From an uncultured Mycoplasmatota bacterium (GTDB lineage: Bacteria > Bacillota_I > Bacilli_A > RF39 > UBA660), in assembly GCA_900546745.1 (NCBI GenBank), contig URDT01000013.1, positions 1 to 30,495 of the forward strand: a stretch of DNA of 30,495 bases. Reading direction: 5' to 3'. Below the pieces are notes generated by a model. That model had not been told where the DNA came from and ran no database searches. It was given only the letters and a program-made list of their open reading frames with translations. This document shows positions 7,479 to 14,725 of this stretch, piece after piece. The translations under genes were made by a program, and so were the position numbers. Each line of letters starts with the position of its first letter. Within the stretch, counting starts at the first letter, position 1.

Positions 7479-8066
7479 CTACAGACTCAATTTTTTGACG
7501 AAATTTTTTTCTACTTCATCTACTTTGTTAGTTTCGTTTAAGATTTGCTCTAATTCTTTTAATAATTTTATTTTAACTTCTTTTTTTGTTTGTGGAGTAA
7601 TTTTTTTATTTAAAAAACAATATTTCTTTAAATCCCAAATCATTTGAATAGAATTCAACTTTTTAATTCTATATTCATCTAAAAGACCTGCTTTATATAA
7701 GGCTCTTTGACGATTTATCCAGTTTCCTAAATCTTTATCATCGATTTTGAATTGTCTTGGTACATATAAATGATGATTTTTTTGGTAATATTCTTTCGCA
7801 CATTGAAACATAATTTGCCATTTTCTATCATAACTATCCCATGGAATATCGATTTTTTCCAATAAATTCAATTCCTTTGGTGAAAGGGGTTTTCCTACAC
7901 CATTTTTTCTTTGCTTTTGATAATCTAACCATCTACCAATTTGATAACCACCTACTATATATTCTCGAGGAATTTTTGAATTTCCGTGTTCATTATAATA
8001 TTCAACCACATATTTATATTTGACTTTCCAGTTCATTTGTTCTTTTGAAAAATTTACTTCTTCCAC
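7479..8066 (-). CDS. Small protein with two helicase-associated (HA) domains
   Basis: A 195-aa protein with two copies of the helicase-associated domain (PF03457 type) and no helicase. Copy 1 spans about residues 13-78: W-x4-Y-x3-YY-x2-HG, then the strand ending IPREY, then GRWLDYQKQR and a helix ending in Trp. Copy 2 spans about 81-147: W-x12-YY, LYVPRQF, LGNWINRQR and a final Trp. The C-terminal 50 residues are lysine/glutamate-rich and helical. HA domains are small three-helix modules presumed to bind nucleic acid. The start is GTG at 8064-8066, chosen because AGGGG lies 8 bases upstream. It shares family with the six-repeat protein at 19724-21364 and is operonic with the kinase-like gene. 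Confidence 0.75.
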   Translation of the reverse strand: MEEVNFSKEQMNWKVKYKYVVEYYNEHGNSKIPREYIVGGYQIGRWLDYQKQRKNGVGKPLSPKELNLLEKIDIPWDSYDRKWQIMFQCAKEYYQKNHHLYVPRQFKIDDKDLGNWINRQRALYKAGLLDEYRIKKLNSIQMIWDLKKYCFLNKKITPQTKKEVKIKLLKELEQILNETNKVDEVEKNFVKKLSL

Positions 8067-8090
8067 ACTATCATCCCCTAACGAGGATAT

Positions 8091-8118
8091 ATTTTACTTA
8101 TTTTTTTGATTTTGTCAA
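8091..8118 (-). promoter_or_regulatory. Promoter of the HA-domain/kinase-like operon
   Basis: Minus strand consensus TTGACA (8113-8118), 16-bp spacer, TAAAAT (8091-8096), about 25 bases before the GTG start. Confidence 0.6.
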
Positions 8119-8121
8119 ATT

Positions 8122-8152
8122 AAAAAAGATTAACTATTATAATAAGCTAATC
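8122..8152 (-). terminator. Intrinsic terminator of transketolase
   Basis: Minus-strand stem GATTAGCT/AGTTAATC (8145-8152 with 8128-8135, one G-U pair) and six T at 8122-8127. The upstream arm lies within the last codons of the transketolase gene. Confidence 0.75.
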
Positions 8153-10113
8153 ACTTTATTTTTTATAGAATCATAATCAAAATTCATTTCTTTTAATACT
8201 TCTTCTTTAGTTCCACTAAAACCAAATCGGTTTAAACAAATTAAATATTTCTCATTATATACAAATTTTTCCCATCCAAATGGAGAACCAGCTTCTATCA
8301 CTATTTTTTTATAGCCTGTAGGTAATATTTCTTCCTGATATTCCTTTGGTTGATTTAAAAAATCTTCCATACATGGCATACTAACAACACGAATTCCAAT
8401 TTGATTGCTTTTATATAAATCGTAGGCAATATGAATAGCTGTATGAACTTCTGTTCCAGTAGCTATCAATATTGCTTGTAATTGATTTCGTTCAGTAAAA
8501 ATAGTGTAAGCTCCCTTTTCAACGAATTCTTTTCTACTAATATTTAAACATGGAACATCTATTCTAGATAATATTAAACAATTAGGATGATTTTCATTTT
8601 TTAAAATTGTATTCCAACAACCTATTAGTTCATTAGCATCACATGGCCTATAAACATTTACATTAGGTATTGCTCTTAAAGACGCTAATTGTTCGATTGG
8701 TTGATGAGTTGGGCCATCTTGGCCTATATTAATAGAATCATGAGAAAAAATATACGTAACTGGCAAATTCATAAGAGCTGACATACGAATAGAAGGTTTC
8801 ATATAATCAGAAAAACTTAAAAAAGTTGAGCCAAATACATGATAGTGATAAGTACTAATACCATTTAGAATAGCGCCCATGGCTTGCTCTCTTACTCCAA
8901 ATAAAATATTTTTCCCAGTATAGTCCTCCGCAGTAATGTCTTTTTGTCCTTCTAAATAAGTACCTGTAGCAGAAGCTAAATCAGCAGATCCACCAATAAA
9001 ATAATTACAAATTGATGATATCTCTGCCATAATTTTTTGATTTGTAATTCTAGTTGCCTCTTTTAAATCGGGTTCTAAATGAAAATCATGATGTAATAAA
9101 TCAAAATTTGTATCTTTCCCTAATAAAAAGTCATAATTATCTTTATCTGGATTAGAAGAAAATTTATGATAGTGCTCTGACCAACGACTATAGGCAATAT
9201 CAGTATGTTTGGCAATTTCTTTTTGAAAATATTCTCTAGCTTCATTATTTACATAAAAATCTGTATTTGGAATATTTAATTTCATTTTTAATTTTTCTCT
9301 TTCAATATTAGAAAGAGGACCACCATGAATTTGACTTGTTCCCTCTAATTCTGTTCCTATTCCTATTATGGTATTAAATTCAATCAAAGTTGGTTTAGAA
9401 GATGTCTTTGCTTTACTGATTGCATGATCAATACTTTTTATATCATTTCCATTTTTTACATAGATTGTATTCCATCCCATTGACTTAAATTTTTCTAAAG
9501 TATTTTCTTTCAAGGTATAAGTTGTTTTAGTATCTAATGTAACATGATTAGAATCATACAATACAATTAAGTTATTTAAATTTAGATTTCCAGCAATACT
9601 AGCTGCTTCGGAAGTAATTCCTTCCATTATATCGCCGTCTCCACATAAAACATATATTTTATGATCAATTAAAGACTCTTCAGCTTCAAAAAAATTTTTT
9701 CTAGGAAATTTGAGTTCCTGATTTAATTTCTTACTAGTTAAAGCCATTCCAACTGCTGTAGCAAATCCTTGACCTAGAGGTCCTGTTGACATATCTACTC
9801 CAGGTGTTACTCCTAGTTCTGGATGACCTGGCGTTTTAGAATGAATTTTTCTAAATTGCTTTATATCTTCTAAAGTCAAATAACCAGCCATGAATAATGT
9901 AGCATAAAGGAGTGCTGAACCATGTCCTGCAGACATTATGAAACGATCACGATTGATCCAATTTGGATCACTAACATTCACATTGAGATGTTTTGCATAC
10001 AAAGTATATAAAATAGGAGCTGCTCCAAGAACAATTCCTGGGTGTCCACTACCAGCTATACTAATCATATCAATTCCTAATGTTTTAATATTATTAATTA
10101 CTTGATTATCCAT
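8137..10113 (-). CDS. tkt: Transketolase
   Basis: A 658-aa thiamine-diphosphate enzyme of full length that moves two-carbon units between pentose-phosphate sugars and links glycolysis with ribose-5-phosphate supply. The N-terminal SGHPGIVLGAAP (about 22-33) and SAGHGSALLYA are substrate/cofactor residues. GDGDIMEG near residue 157, followed by the Asn in LYDSN, is the ThDP/Mg motif. TGPLGQG and HGGPLS are present. The pyrimidine-binding domain has the catalytic Glu in FGVREQAMG, then SHDSINIGQDGPTHQPIEQL, and the C-terminal domain has ATGTEVHTA and EAGSPFGW. It is a single-gene unit with an AGGTGA site, an extended -10 promoter and a terminator. It is divergent from the small plus-strand gene at 10216. 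Confidence 0.97.
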   Translation of the reverse strand: MDNQVINNIKTLGIDMISIAGSGHPGIVLGAAPILYTLYAKHLNVNVSDPNWINRDRFIMSAGHGSALLYATLFMAGYLTLEDIKQFRKIHSKTPGHPELGVTPGVDMSTGPLGQGFATAVGMALTSKKLNQELKFPRKNFFEAEESLIDHKIYVLCGDGDIMEGITSEAASIAGNLNLNNLIVLYDSNHVTLDTKTTYTLKENTLEKFKSMGWNTIYVKNGNDIKSIDHAISKAKTSSKPTLIEFNTIIGIGTELEGTSQIHGGPLSNIEREKLKMKLNIPNTDFYVNNEAREYFQKEIAKHTDIAYSRWSEHYHKFSSNPDKDNYDFLLGKDTNFDLLHHDFHLEPDLKEATRITNQKIMAEISSICNYFIGGSADLASATGTYLEGQKDITAEDYTGKNILFGVREQAMGAILNGISTYHYHVFGSTFLSFSDYMKPSIRMSALMNLPVTYIFSHDSINIGQDGPTHQPIEQLASLRAIPNVNVYRPCDANELIGCWNTILKNENHPNCLILSRIDVPCLNISRKEFVEKGAYTIFTERNQLQAILIATGTEVHTAIHIAYDLYKSNQIGIRVVSMPCMEDFLNQPKEYQEEILPTGYKKIVIEAGSPFGWEKFVYNEKYLICLNRFGFSGTKEEVLKEMNFDYDSIKNKVISLL

Positions 10114-10130
10114 ATTCTCACCTATTATGT

Positions 10131-10139
10131 ATTATACCA
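10131..10139 (-). promoter_or_regulatory. Extended -10 promoter of transketolase
   Basis: Minus strand TGGTATAAT, a TGn-extended consensus -10 (TATAAT at 10131-10136), 17 bases upstream of the start codon. No convincing -35 is seen. The short distance implies a very short leader. Confidence 0.5.
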
Positions 10140-10168
10140 TTTCAAATCATAGAACACTACTTTTACTA

Positions 10169-10197
10169 TGAATATTTTTTAAGTTTTTTCTCATAAT
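10169..10197 (+). promoter_or_regulatory. Weak candidate promoter of the 145-aa protein gene
   Basis: Plus strand TGAATA (10169-10174), 17-bp spacer, CATAAT (10192-10197), 18 bases before the ATG at 10216. The -10 is fair and the -35 poor. Confidence 0.3.
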
Positions 10198-10215
10198 AGT
10201 TTTAGGAGGAATCAT

Positions 10216-10653
10216 ATGAATGAGAATAATGAATTATTAGAGTATATTTATCAAACTGCTGAAATGGGTGTTTTTAGTACTACGAAATTAATAGAAGATA
10301 TCAATGGAAAAGAAAATAAAATTAAAAAAGTAATAGAAGGTATTCTAAAAGGCTATGAAAATTTCTTAAAGGATTCCAAAAAAATGCTTGAAAAAAAGAA
10401 AACTGAAATAAAGGAAAATAGCACTTTTTCTAAAATGGGAGCGTCTATGGGAATTAAAAAAGAAGTAAAAGAAGATAATAGTGATGCTGCCATAGCACAT
10501 ATGATGATTGAAGGTTTGACGATGGGAACAGTTGATATTTCTTCTAAGATTAAAAATTATGAAAGAGATGCTGATAAAGATATATTAGCTTTAGCTAAAA
10601 AATTTCTAAAATTTCAAGAAGAATCGATTGAATTTCTAAAAAAATATTTATAA
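10216..10653 (+). CDS. Small helical protein of unknown function
   Basis: A 145-aa, lysine/glutamate-rich, apparently all-helical protein and the only complete gene on the plus strand. A strong AGGAGG site sits 7 bases before the ATG. Residues about 5-60 and 90-145 look like two pairs of amphipathic helices, with a less regular Gly/Met-rich middle (SKMGASMGIKKEV, then AHMMIEGLTMGTVD). This arrangement recalls four-helix-bundle ferritin-like or DUF2383-like proteins, but I see no convincing di-iron ligand set (paired E-x-x-H). No signal peptide or membrane helix is visible. It is divergent from transketolase and convergent with the prepilin-like gene, sharing a bidirectional terminator. Function is not assigned. 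Confidence 0.75.
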   Translation: MNENNELLEYIYQTAEMGVFSTTKLIEDINGKENKIKKVIEGILKGYENFLKDSKKMLEKKKTEIKENSTFSKMGASMGIKKEVKEDNSDAAIAHMMIEGLTMGTVDISSKIKNYERDADKDILALAKKFLKFQEESIEFLKKYL

Positions 10654-10683
10654 AAATACTAGGTTTTTTCTAGTATTTTTTTG
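10652..10683. terminator. Bidirectional terminator between convergent genes
   Basis: A long stem AAAAATACTAG/CTAGTATTTTT (10652-10662 with 10670-10680) with a seven-base loop has T-runs on both sides. The plus-strand gene stops at 10653 at its foot. The prepilin stop codon (TAG, 10670-10672) lies inside the stem. Confidence 0.85.
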
Positions 10684-11593
10684 TTACGTTATTTTTATTA
10701 ATTGTAATTACAGGGCGAATTCCGTAAGTAGTGTCATTATATTCTGTTGTATCAGATGACACAATACTATTACTTCCATCCATTGCATATACGCTATTAA
10801 TCCAATAGTTAGAATTCTTTAACCAACTTGGAGCAGATGTACAATCATAGTTTGGATTAGAATTTCCATTATTTACTACACTGCATCCTAAATTTTCTAG
10901 TTCTTCTAAATCAATCAAGCTATCGTACTCTAAATCATTTTGATCAATTCCACTAATATTTAAAGATTTTATATAATTTGTAATTATATTCTTAATTGTA
11001 GCATTATGATAAATTTTTTGACAATTACTTGTATTTCCTAGCTTACAAGTTTCTGTTTTATCATATGGATATGTTTTATTATCTATATTGCTTGATAACA
11101 TTACTCTTACTTCAGAAGTTTTACTGTCGCTGTCTTTTATTACATACCATTTTTGGTTTGTTATTGTTACAATGTCGCCTGCTTTATATGATTTATAACT
11201 TTTATTTGTTTCTTTAGTAGTACTTATTTTTCCATCTAAAGCACTTTTTTGTACACTAATATCATTGAAGGTAAAACTAAATCCCTTTACTTTCTGATTA
11301 GAAATTATAACTGTACCATCGTCAGGTTGGTCACCCTCCATAACTATATTTAAATTACTATTTAAATATTGTACAGAATAATTTCCATCTTCTAAAGAAA
11401 CACCTCCATTAATTTCATTTGCTACCATTTGTTGCTCTAAAGCATCTGCATAATTTTGGGCACTAATTTCAGCAGCATTCAATTTAGATTTCTCTATAAT
11501 CTCTAAAATTGTTGGAGTTGAGATTAAAACAATTATCGCCAATATGACAATTACTGCCAACAACTCAATTAATGTAAAACCGTTCTTTTTCAT
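10670..11593 (-). CDS. Prepilin-like surface protein with C-terminal GIRPVI-type domain
   Basis: A 307-aa protein (from the ATG) beginning MKKNGFTLIELLAVIVILA, a clear type IV prepilin/pseudopilin signal. Cleavage would follow the Gly, and a hydrophobic helix of about 20 residues follows. Residues about 30-60 continue the amphipathic pilin helix. The rest is a secreted, Asn/Ser/Thr-rich domain with four Cys that could pair, a KWYVIKDSDS segment, WLKNSNYW and a C-terminal TYGIRPVITI, reminiscent of DUF6273-like surface domains. The track's first codon is a GTG (11594-11596); the ATG at 11591-11593 has better spacing from AGGAGA. No pilus assembly genes are in the window, so pilus, pseudopilus or surface attachment is undecided. 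Confidence 0.85.
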   Translation of the reverse strand: MKKNGFTLIELLAVIVILAIIVLISTPTILEIIEKSKLNAAEISAQNYADALEQQMVANEINGGVSLEDGNYSVQYLNSNLNIVMEGDQPDDGTVIISNQKVKGFSFTFNDISVQKSALDGKISTTKETNKSYKSYKAGDIVTITNQKWYVIKDSDSKTSEVRVMLSSNIDNKTYPYDKTETCKLGNTSNCQKIYHNATIKNIITNYIKSLNISGIDQNDLEYDSLIDLEELENLGCSVVNNGNSNPNYDCTSAPSWLKNSNYWINSVYAMDGSNSIVSSDTTEYNDTTYGIRPVITINKNNVTKKY

Positions 11594-11622
11594 CACACTT
11601 CTCCTATCTTACTTATAAGAAT

Positions 11623-11652
11623 AGTATACCTTCCTACAATCGCTTTTGTCAA
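11623..11652 (-). promoter_or_regulatory. Promoter of the prepilin-like gene
   Basis: Minus strand consensus TTGACA (11647-11652), 18-bp spacer, TATACT (11623-11628), about 30 bases before the ATG. It starts right after the uvrA terminator. Confidence 0.65.
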
Positions 11653-11653
11653 C

Positions 11654-11679
11654 AAAAAAGGCACTAATATTAGTGCCTT
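11654..11679 (-). terminator. Intrinsic terminator downstream of uvrA
   Basis: A perfect palindrome AAGGCACTAAT/ATTAGTGCCTT (11658-11679) with six T on the minus strand (11654-11659). It is about 120 bases after the uvrA stop; the stretch between (11680-11797) is AT-rich with no recognisable gene. Confidence 0.8.
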
Positions 11680-11797
11680 CAAATGATTCATTTTAATAAT
11701 TAACAAGATAAAGTATTAAAAACAGATATTATATTAATCAATCTCATTATTCCCATGAATCAATATTATTATATACTATATTACAGAAAATATGCAA

Positions 11798-14611
11798 TTA
11801 TTTTAAATAATCTTTTAAAAATTGCCCTGTATAGCTATTTTCTATTTTAGAAACCTCTTCTGGAGTACCAGTTGCTACAATAGCTCCTCCCATATCTCCA
11901 CCTTCTGGTCCTAAATCAATAATATAATCTGCTACTTTAATGACATCTAAATTATGTTCTATGACTAAAACAGTATCTCCATTTTCTACAATACGATTTA
12001 AAATTATTAATAATTTTTTAATATCATCTGTATGTAATCCAGTCGTTGGTTCATCTAAAATAAATAAACTTTTTCCAGTAGGTTTCTTTTGAAGCTCTTT
12101 TGCTAATTTTACACGAGCAGCCTCTCCTCCAGATAAAGTTGGAGCAGATTGTCCTAGTTTAATATAAGAAAGTCCTACATCCGATAACATTTGTAATTTA
12201 TTTTTAATTTTAGGAAAATTTTCAAAAAATTCTAAAGCTTCTTCTACTCGCATTTCTAATACATCGTAGATGTTTTTATCTTTAAATTTAACTTCTAGAG
12301 TTTCGCTATTATATCTAGTTCCTCCACAAACTTCACAAGGAACATAAACATCTGGTAAGAAGTGCATTTCAATTCTTTTTACACCATCACCCCAACACGC
12401 TTCACATCTTCCACCTTTTACATTAAAAGAAAATCTTCCTTTATCATAACCACGCATTTTTGCTTCTTTCGTTTCAACAAATACATCTCGAATATCATCA
12501 AATACTCCTGTGTATGTAGCTGGGTTACTTCTTGGTGTTCTACCAATTGGAGTTTGTGAAATATCGATTACTTTATCAATATTTTCTAATCCTTTAATAG
12601 ATTTAAATAAACCAGGTTTTTCTTTTGATTTGTATATATTTTGAGCAACCGATTTATAAATAATTTCATTTACTAAACTACTTTTTCCAGAGCCAGATAC
12701 TCCTGTTACACAAGTAAATGTTCCTAAAGGAATTTTCACATTAATATTTTTTAAATTATGCTCTTTGGCACCTTTAATTTCTAAATATTTCTTGTTTCCT
12801 TTTCTTCTTTTTTCAGGTACTTCTATTTTTAATGTTCCATTTAAATATTTACCAGTTAAACTATTTGGATTTTTCATAACTTCTTCTGGAGTACCAGCAG
12901 CCATTACTTGTCCACCATGTTCTCCCGCACCTGGACCTATATCTACTAAATAATCTGCTGCAAGCATAGTATCCGAATCATGTTCTACGACAATTAAAGT
13001 ATTTCCTAAATCACGCATTTCTTTCATAGAATTAATCAAGCGCATATTATCTCTTTGATGAAGACCTATACTAGGTTCATCTAATACATATAATACTCCA
13101 CTTAAATGAGAACCAATTTGAGTGGCTAGACGAATTCTTTGAGCCTCTCCTCCCGATAAAGTAGAAGCATTACGAGAAAGAGTTAAATACTCTAATCCAA
13201 CATTAATTAAAAAATGTAATCTCTCTTTAATTTCTTTAATAATTAATCTACTAATTTCTTCTTGTTCTTTTGTTAATTTTAGTTGATTTAAAAAATCATA
13301 TAAATCTTTAATGCTAAGACATGTCATTTCGTAAATATTTTTCTTACCGATTAAAACAGATAAAACATCACTATTTAATCTAGCACCATGGCACATATAA
13401 CAAGTATCTTCTACCATATAATTTTCGATCCAATCACGAATCCAACCACTTTTTGTTTCAATATATCTACGTTGTAAATTTGTTATAATTCCTTCAAAGG
13501 TATCCTTTGTAGTTCTTGTATTTCCATTTTTAGCCTTAAAATTATATTCTAATATTTCGTTTGTTCCATATAAAATAATATCTAATTTCTTTCTATCTAA
13601 TTCTTTTACAGGAAGATCTAAATCAATATCAAAATAGTTTGCTACAGTATGAAGTTGGGTACTAATAATATTATTCGGATCATCCAAATTAATCACTTTG
13701 ATTGCTCCTTCATGAATGGATAAAGTTCTGTCTGGAATTACTAAATCTTCATTAATGTGATAATTGACACCCAACCCTTTACATTCTGGACACGCACAGT
13801 AAGGAGCATTAAAAGAAAACATTCTAGGTTCTAATTCTGGCAAACTAAAATCACAATCAGGACAAGCATAAGTTTCACTCATCATAAAATTAGTGCCATC
13901 AATTACTTCTACATAAACTCTACCTTTTGATAAATTACAAGCAGTTTCAATAGATTCATACAATCTTGAACGAATCCCATCTTTTATAACTAAACGATCA
14001 ACTAGTACTTGAATCGTATGCTTTTTTGCCTTAGAAAGTTCAATTTCTTCAGATAGGTCATATTCTATATCGTCAATATTTACTCTAGCATAACCTTCTT
14101 TTCTTAAACCTTCTAGATATTCTTTAAAAGTTCCTTTTTCACCATGAATCGTTGGACTATAAATTTTAATTTTCGTATTATTTTCTAACTTTAATACTTG
14201 ATTTGTCATTTCTTCAATACTTTGACTTGTAATTGGTTTATGATGAACAGGACAGTAAGGAATCCCAATTCTAGCATATAAAAGTCTTAAGTAATCATAA
14301 ATTTCTGTTACAGTTCCAACTGTACTACGTGGATTTTTATTGGTTGTTTTTTGATCAATACTAATGGATGGAGATAATCCTTCAATACTATCGACATCTG
14401 GTTTTTCAGATCCTCCCAAAAATTGTCTTGCATAAGCACTCAAACTTTCTACATATCTTCTTCTACCTTCTTCATAAATTGTATCAAATGCTAAACTGCT
14501 TTTTCCTGAGCCAGATACTCCAGTCATTACAATTAACTTATTTTTAGGAAGTTCAATTGATATATTTTTTAAATTATTTTCTCTCGCACCTTTGATTATA
14601 ATTTTATCCAT
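11798..14611 (-). CDS. uvrA: Excinuclease ABC subunit UvrA
   Basis: A 937-aa ABC-type damage-recognition ATPase of nucleotide excision repair, acting with UvrB and UvrC (neither is in the window). Two ATPase modules are intact. Walker A sites are GVSGSGKSSLAFDT (about 31-44) and GVSGSGKSSLVNEI in the second half. ABC signatures are LSGGEAQRIRLA and LSGGEAARVKLA, with Walker B VLYVLDEPSIGL and LFILDEPTTGL. Zinc-binding cysteine sets are visible at CPDCDF with CPECKG, at CYMCHG, and at CEACWGDG with CEVCGG. The UvrB-binding region follows module I's Walker A. The start has a GAGGTG site. Its promoter contains a LexA-like box. Length and motifs match the family exactly. Confidence 0.98.
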   Translation of the reverse strand: MDKIIIKGARENNLKNISIELPKNKLIVMTGVSGSGKSSLAFDTIYEEGRRRYVESLSAYARQFLGGSEKPDVDSIEGLSPSISIDQKTTNKNPRSTVGTVTEIYDYLRLLYARIGIPYCPVHHKPITSQSIEEMTNQVLKLENNTKIKIYSPTIHGEKGTFKEYLEGLRKEGYARVNIDDIEYDLSEEIELSKAKKHTIQVLVDRLVIKDGIRSRLYESIETACNLSKGRVYVEVIDGTNFMMSETYACPDCDFSLPELEPRMFSFNAPYCACPECKGLGVNYHINEDLVIPDRTLSIHEGAIKVINLDDPNNIISTQLHTVANYFDIDLDLPVKELDRKKLDIILYGTNEILEYNFKAKNGNTRTTKDTFEGIITNLQRRYIETKSGWIRDWIENYMVEDTCYMCHGARLNSDVLSVLIGKKNIYEMTCLSIKDLYDFLNQLKLTKEQEEISRLIIKEIKERLHFLINVGLEYLTLSRNASTLSGGEAQRIRLATQIGSHLSGVLYVLDEPSIGLHQRDNMRLINSMKEMRDLGNTLIVVEHDSDTMLAADYLVDIGPGAGEHGGQVMAAGTPEEVMKNPNSLTGKYLNGTLKIEVPEKRRKGNKKYLEIKGAKEHNLKNINVKIPLGTFTCVTGVSGSGKSSLVNEIIYKSVAQNIYKSKEKPGLFKSIKGLENIDKVIDISQTPIGRTPRSNPATYTGVFDDIRDVFVETKEAKMRGYDKGRFSFNVKGGRCEACWGDGVKRIEMHFLPDVYVPCEVCGGTRYNSETLEVKFKDKNIYDVLEMRVEEALEFFENFPKIKNKLQMLSDVGLSYIKLGQSAPTLSGGEAARVKLAKELQKKPTGKSLFILDEPTTGLHTDDIKKLLIILNRIVENGDTVLVIEHNLDVIKVADYIIDLGPEGGDMGGAIVATGTPEEVSKIENSYTGQFLKDYLK

Positions 14612-14668
14612 ATTAACACCTCAATATTATTTATTATAACACTTTTGTCAACTTGTTATTCTTAATTC

Positions 14669-14697
14669 ATTATACCGAACATTTGTTTTTATGTAAA
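14669..14697 (-). promoter_or_regulatory. Sigma-A-type promoter of uvrA
   Basis: Minus strand TTTACA (14692-14697), 17-bp spacer, TATAAT (14669-14674), about 58 bases before the uvrA ATG. Confidence 0.7.
14676..14689. promoter_or_regulatory. LexA (DinR) SOS-box-like operator in the uvrA promoter
   Basis: The plus strand reads CGAACATTTGTTTT, against the Gram-positive DinR/LexA consensus CGAACRNRYGTTYC: 12 of 14 positions agree, and the core is GAAC-N4-GTTT. It fills most of the spacer between the -35 and -10, where a repressor would block polymerase. uvrA is an SOS gene in Bacillus. Binding is inferred, and lexA itself is not in the window. Confidence 0.6.
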
Positions 14698-14698
14698 G

Positions 14699-14723
14699 AA
14701 AAAAGTTACAATAATCTTGTAAC
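14699..14723 (-). terminator. Intrinsic terminator of the priA locus
   Basis: Minus-strand stem GTTACAA/TTGTAAC (14717-14723 with 14705-14711), five-base loop, six T at 14699-14704, just after the priA stop. Confidence 0.85.
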
Positions 14724-14725
14724 AC

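Noticed and set aside
11680..11797. Possible small gene or ncRNA between uvrA and its terminator
   Set aside because: AT-rich with no ribosome binding site, convincing short frame, promoter or further stable hairpin; it is most simply the uvrA 3' untranslated region.
14633..14651. TTGACA followed by TATAAT just upstream of uvrA
   Set aside because: The two hexamers are only 7 bases apart, too close for a sigma-A promoter; the pair at 14669-14697 has a 17-bp spacer.
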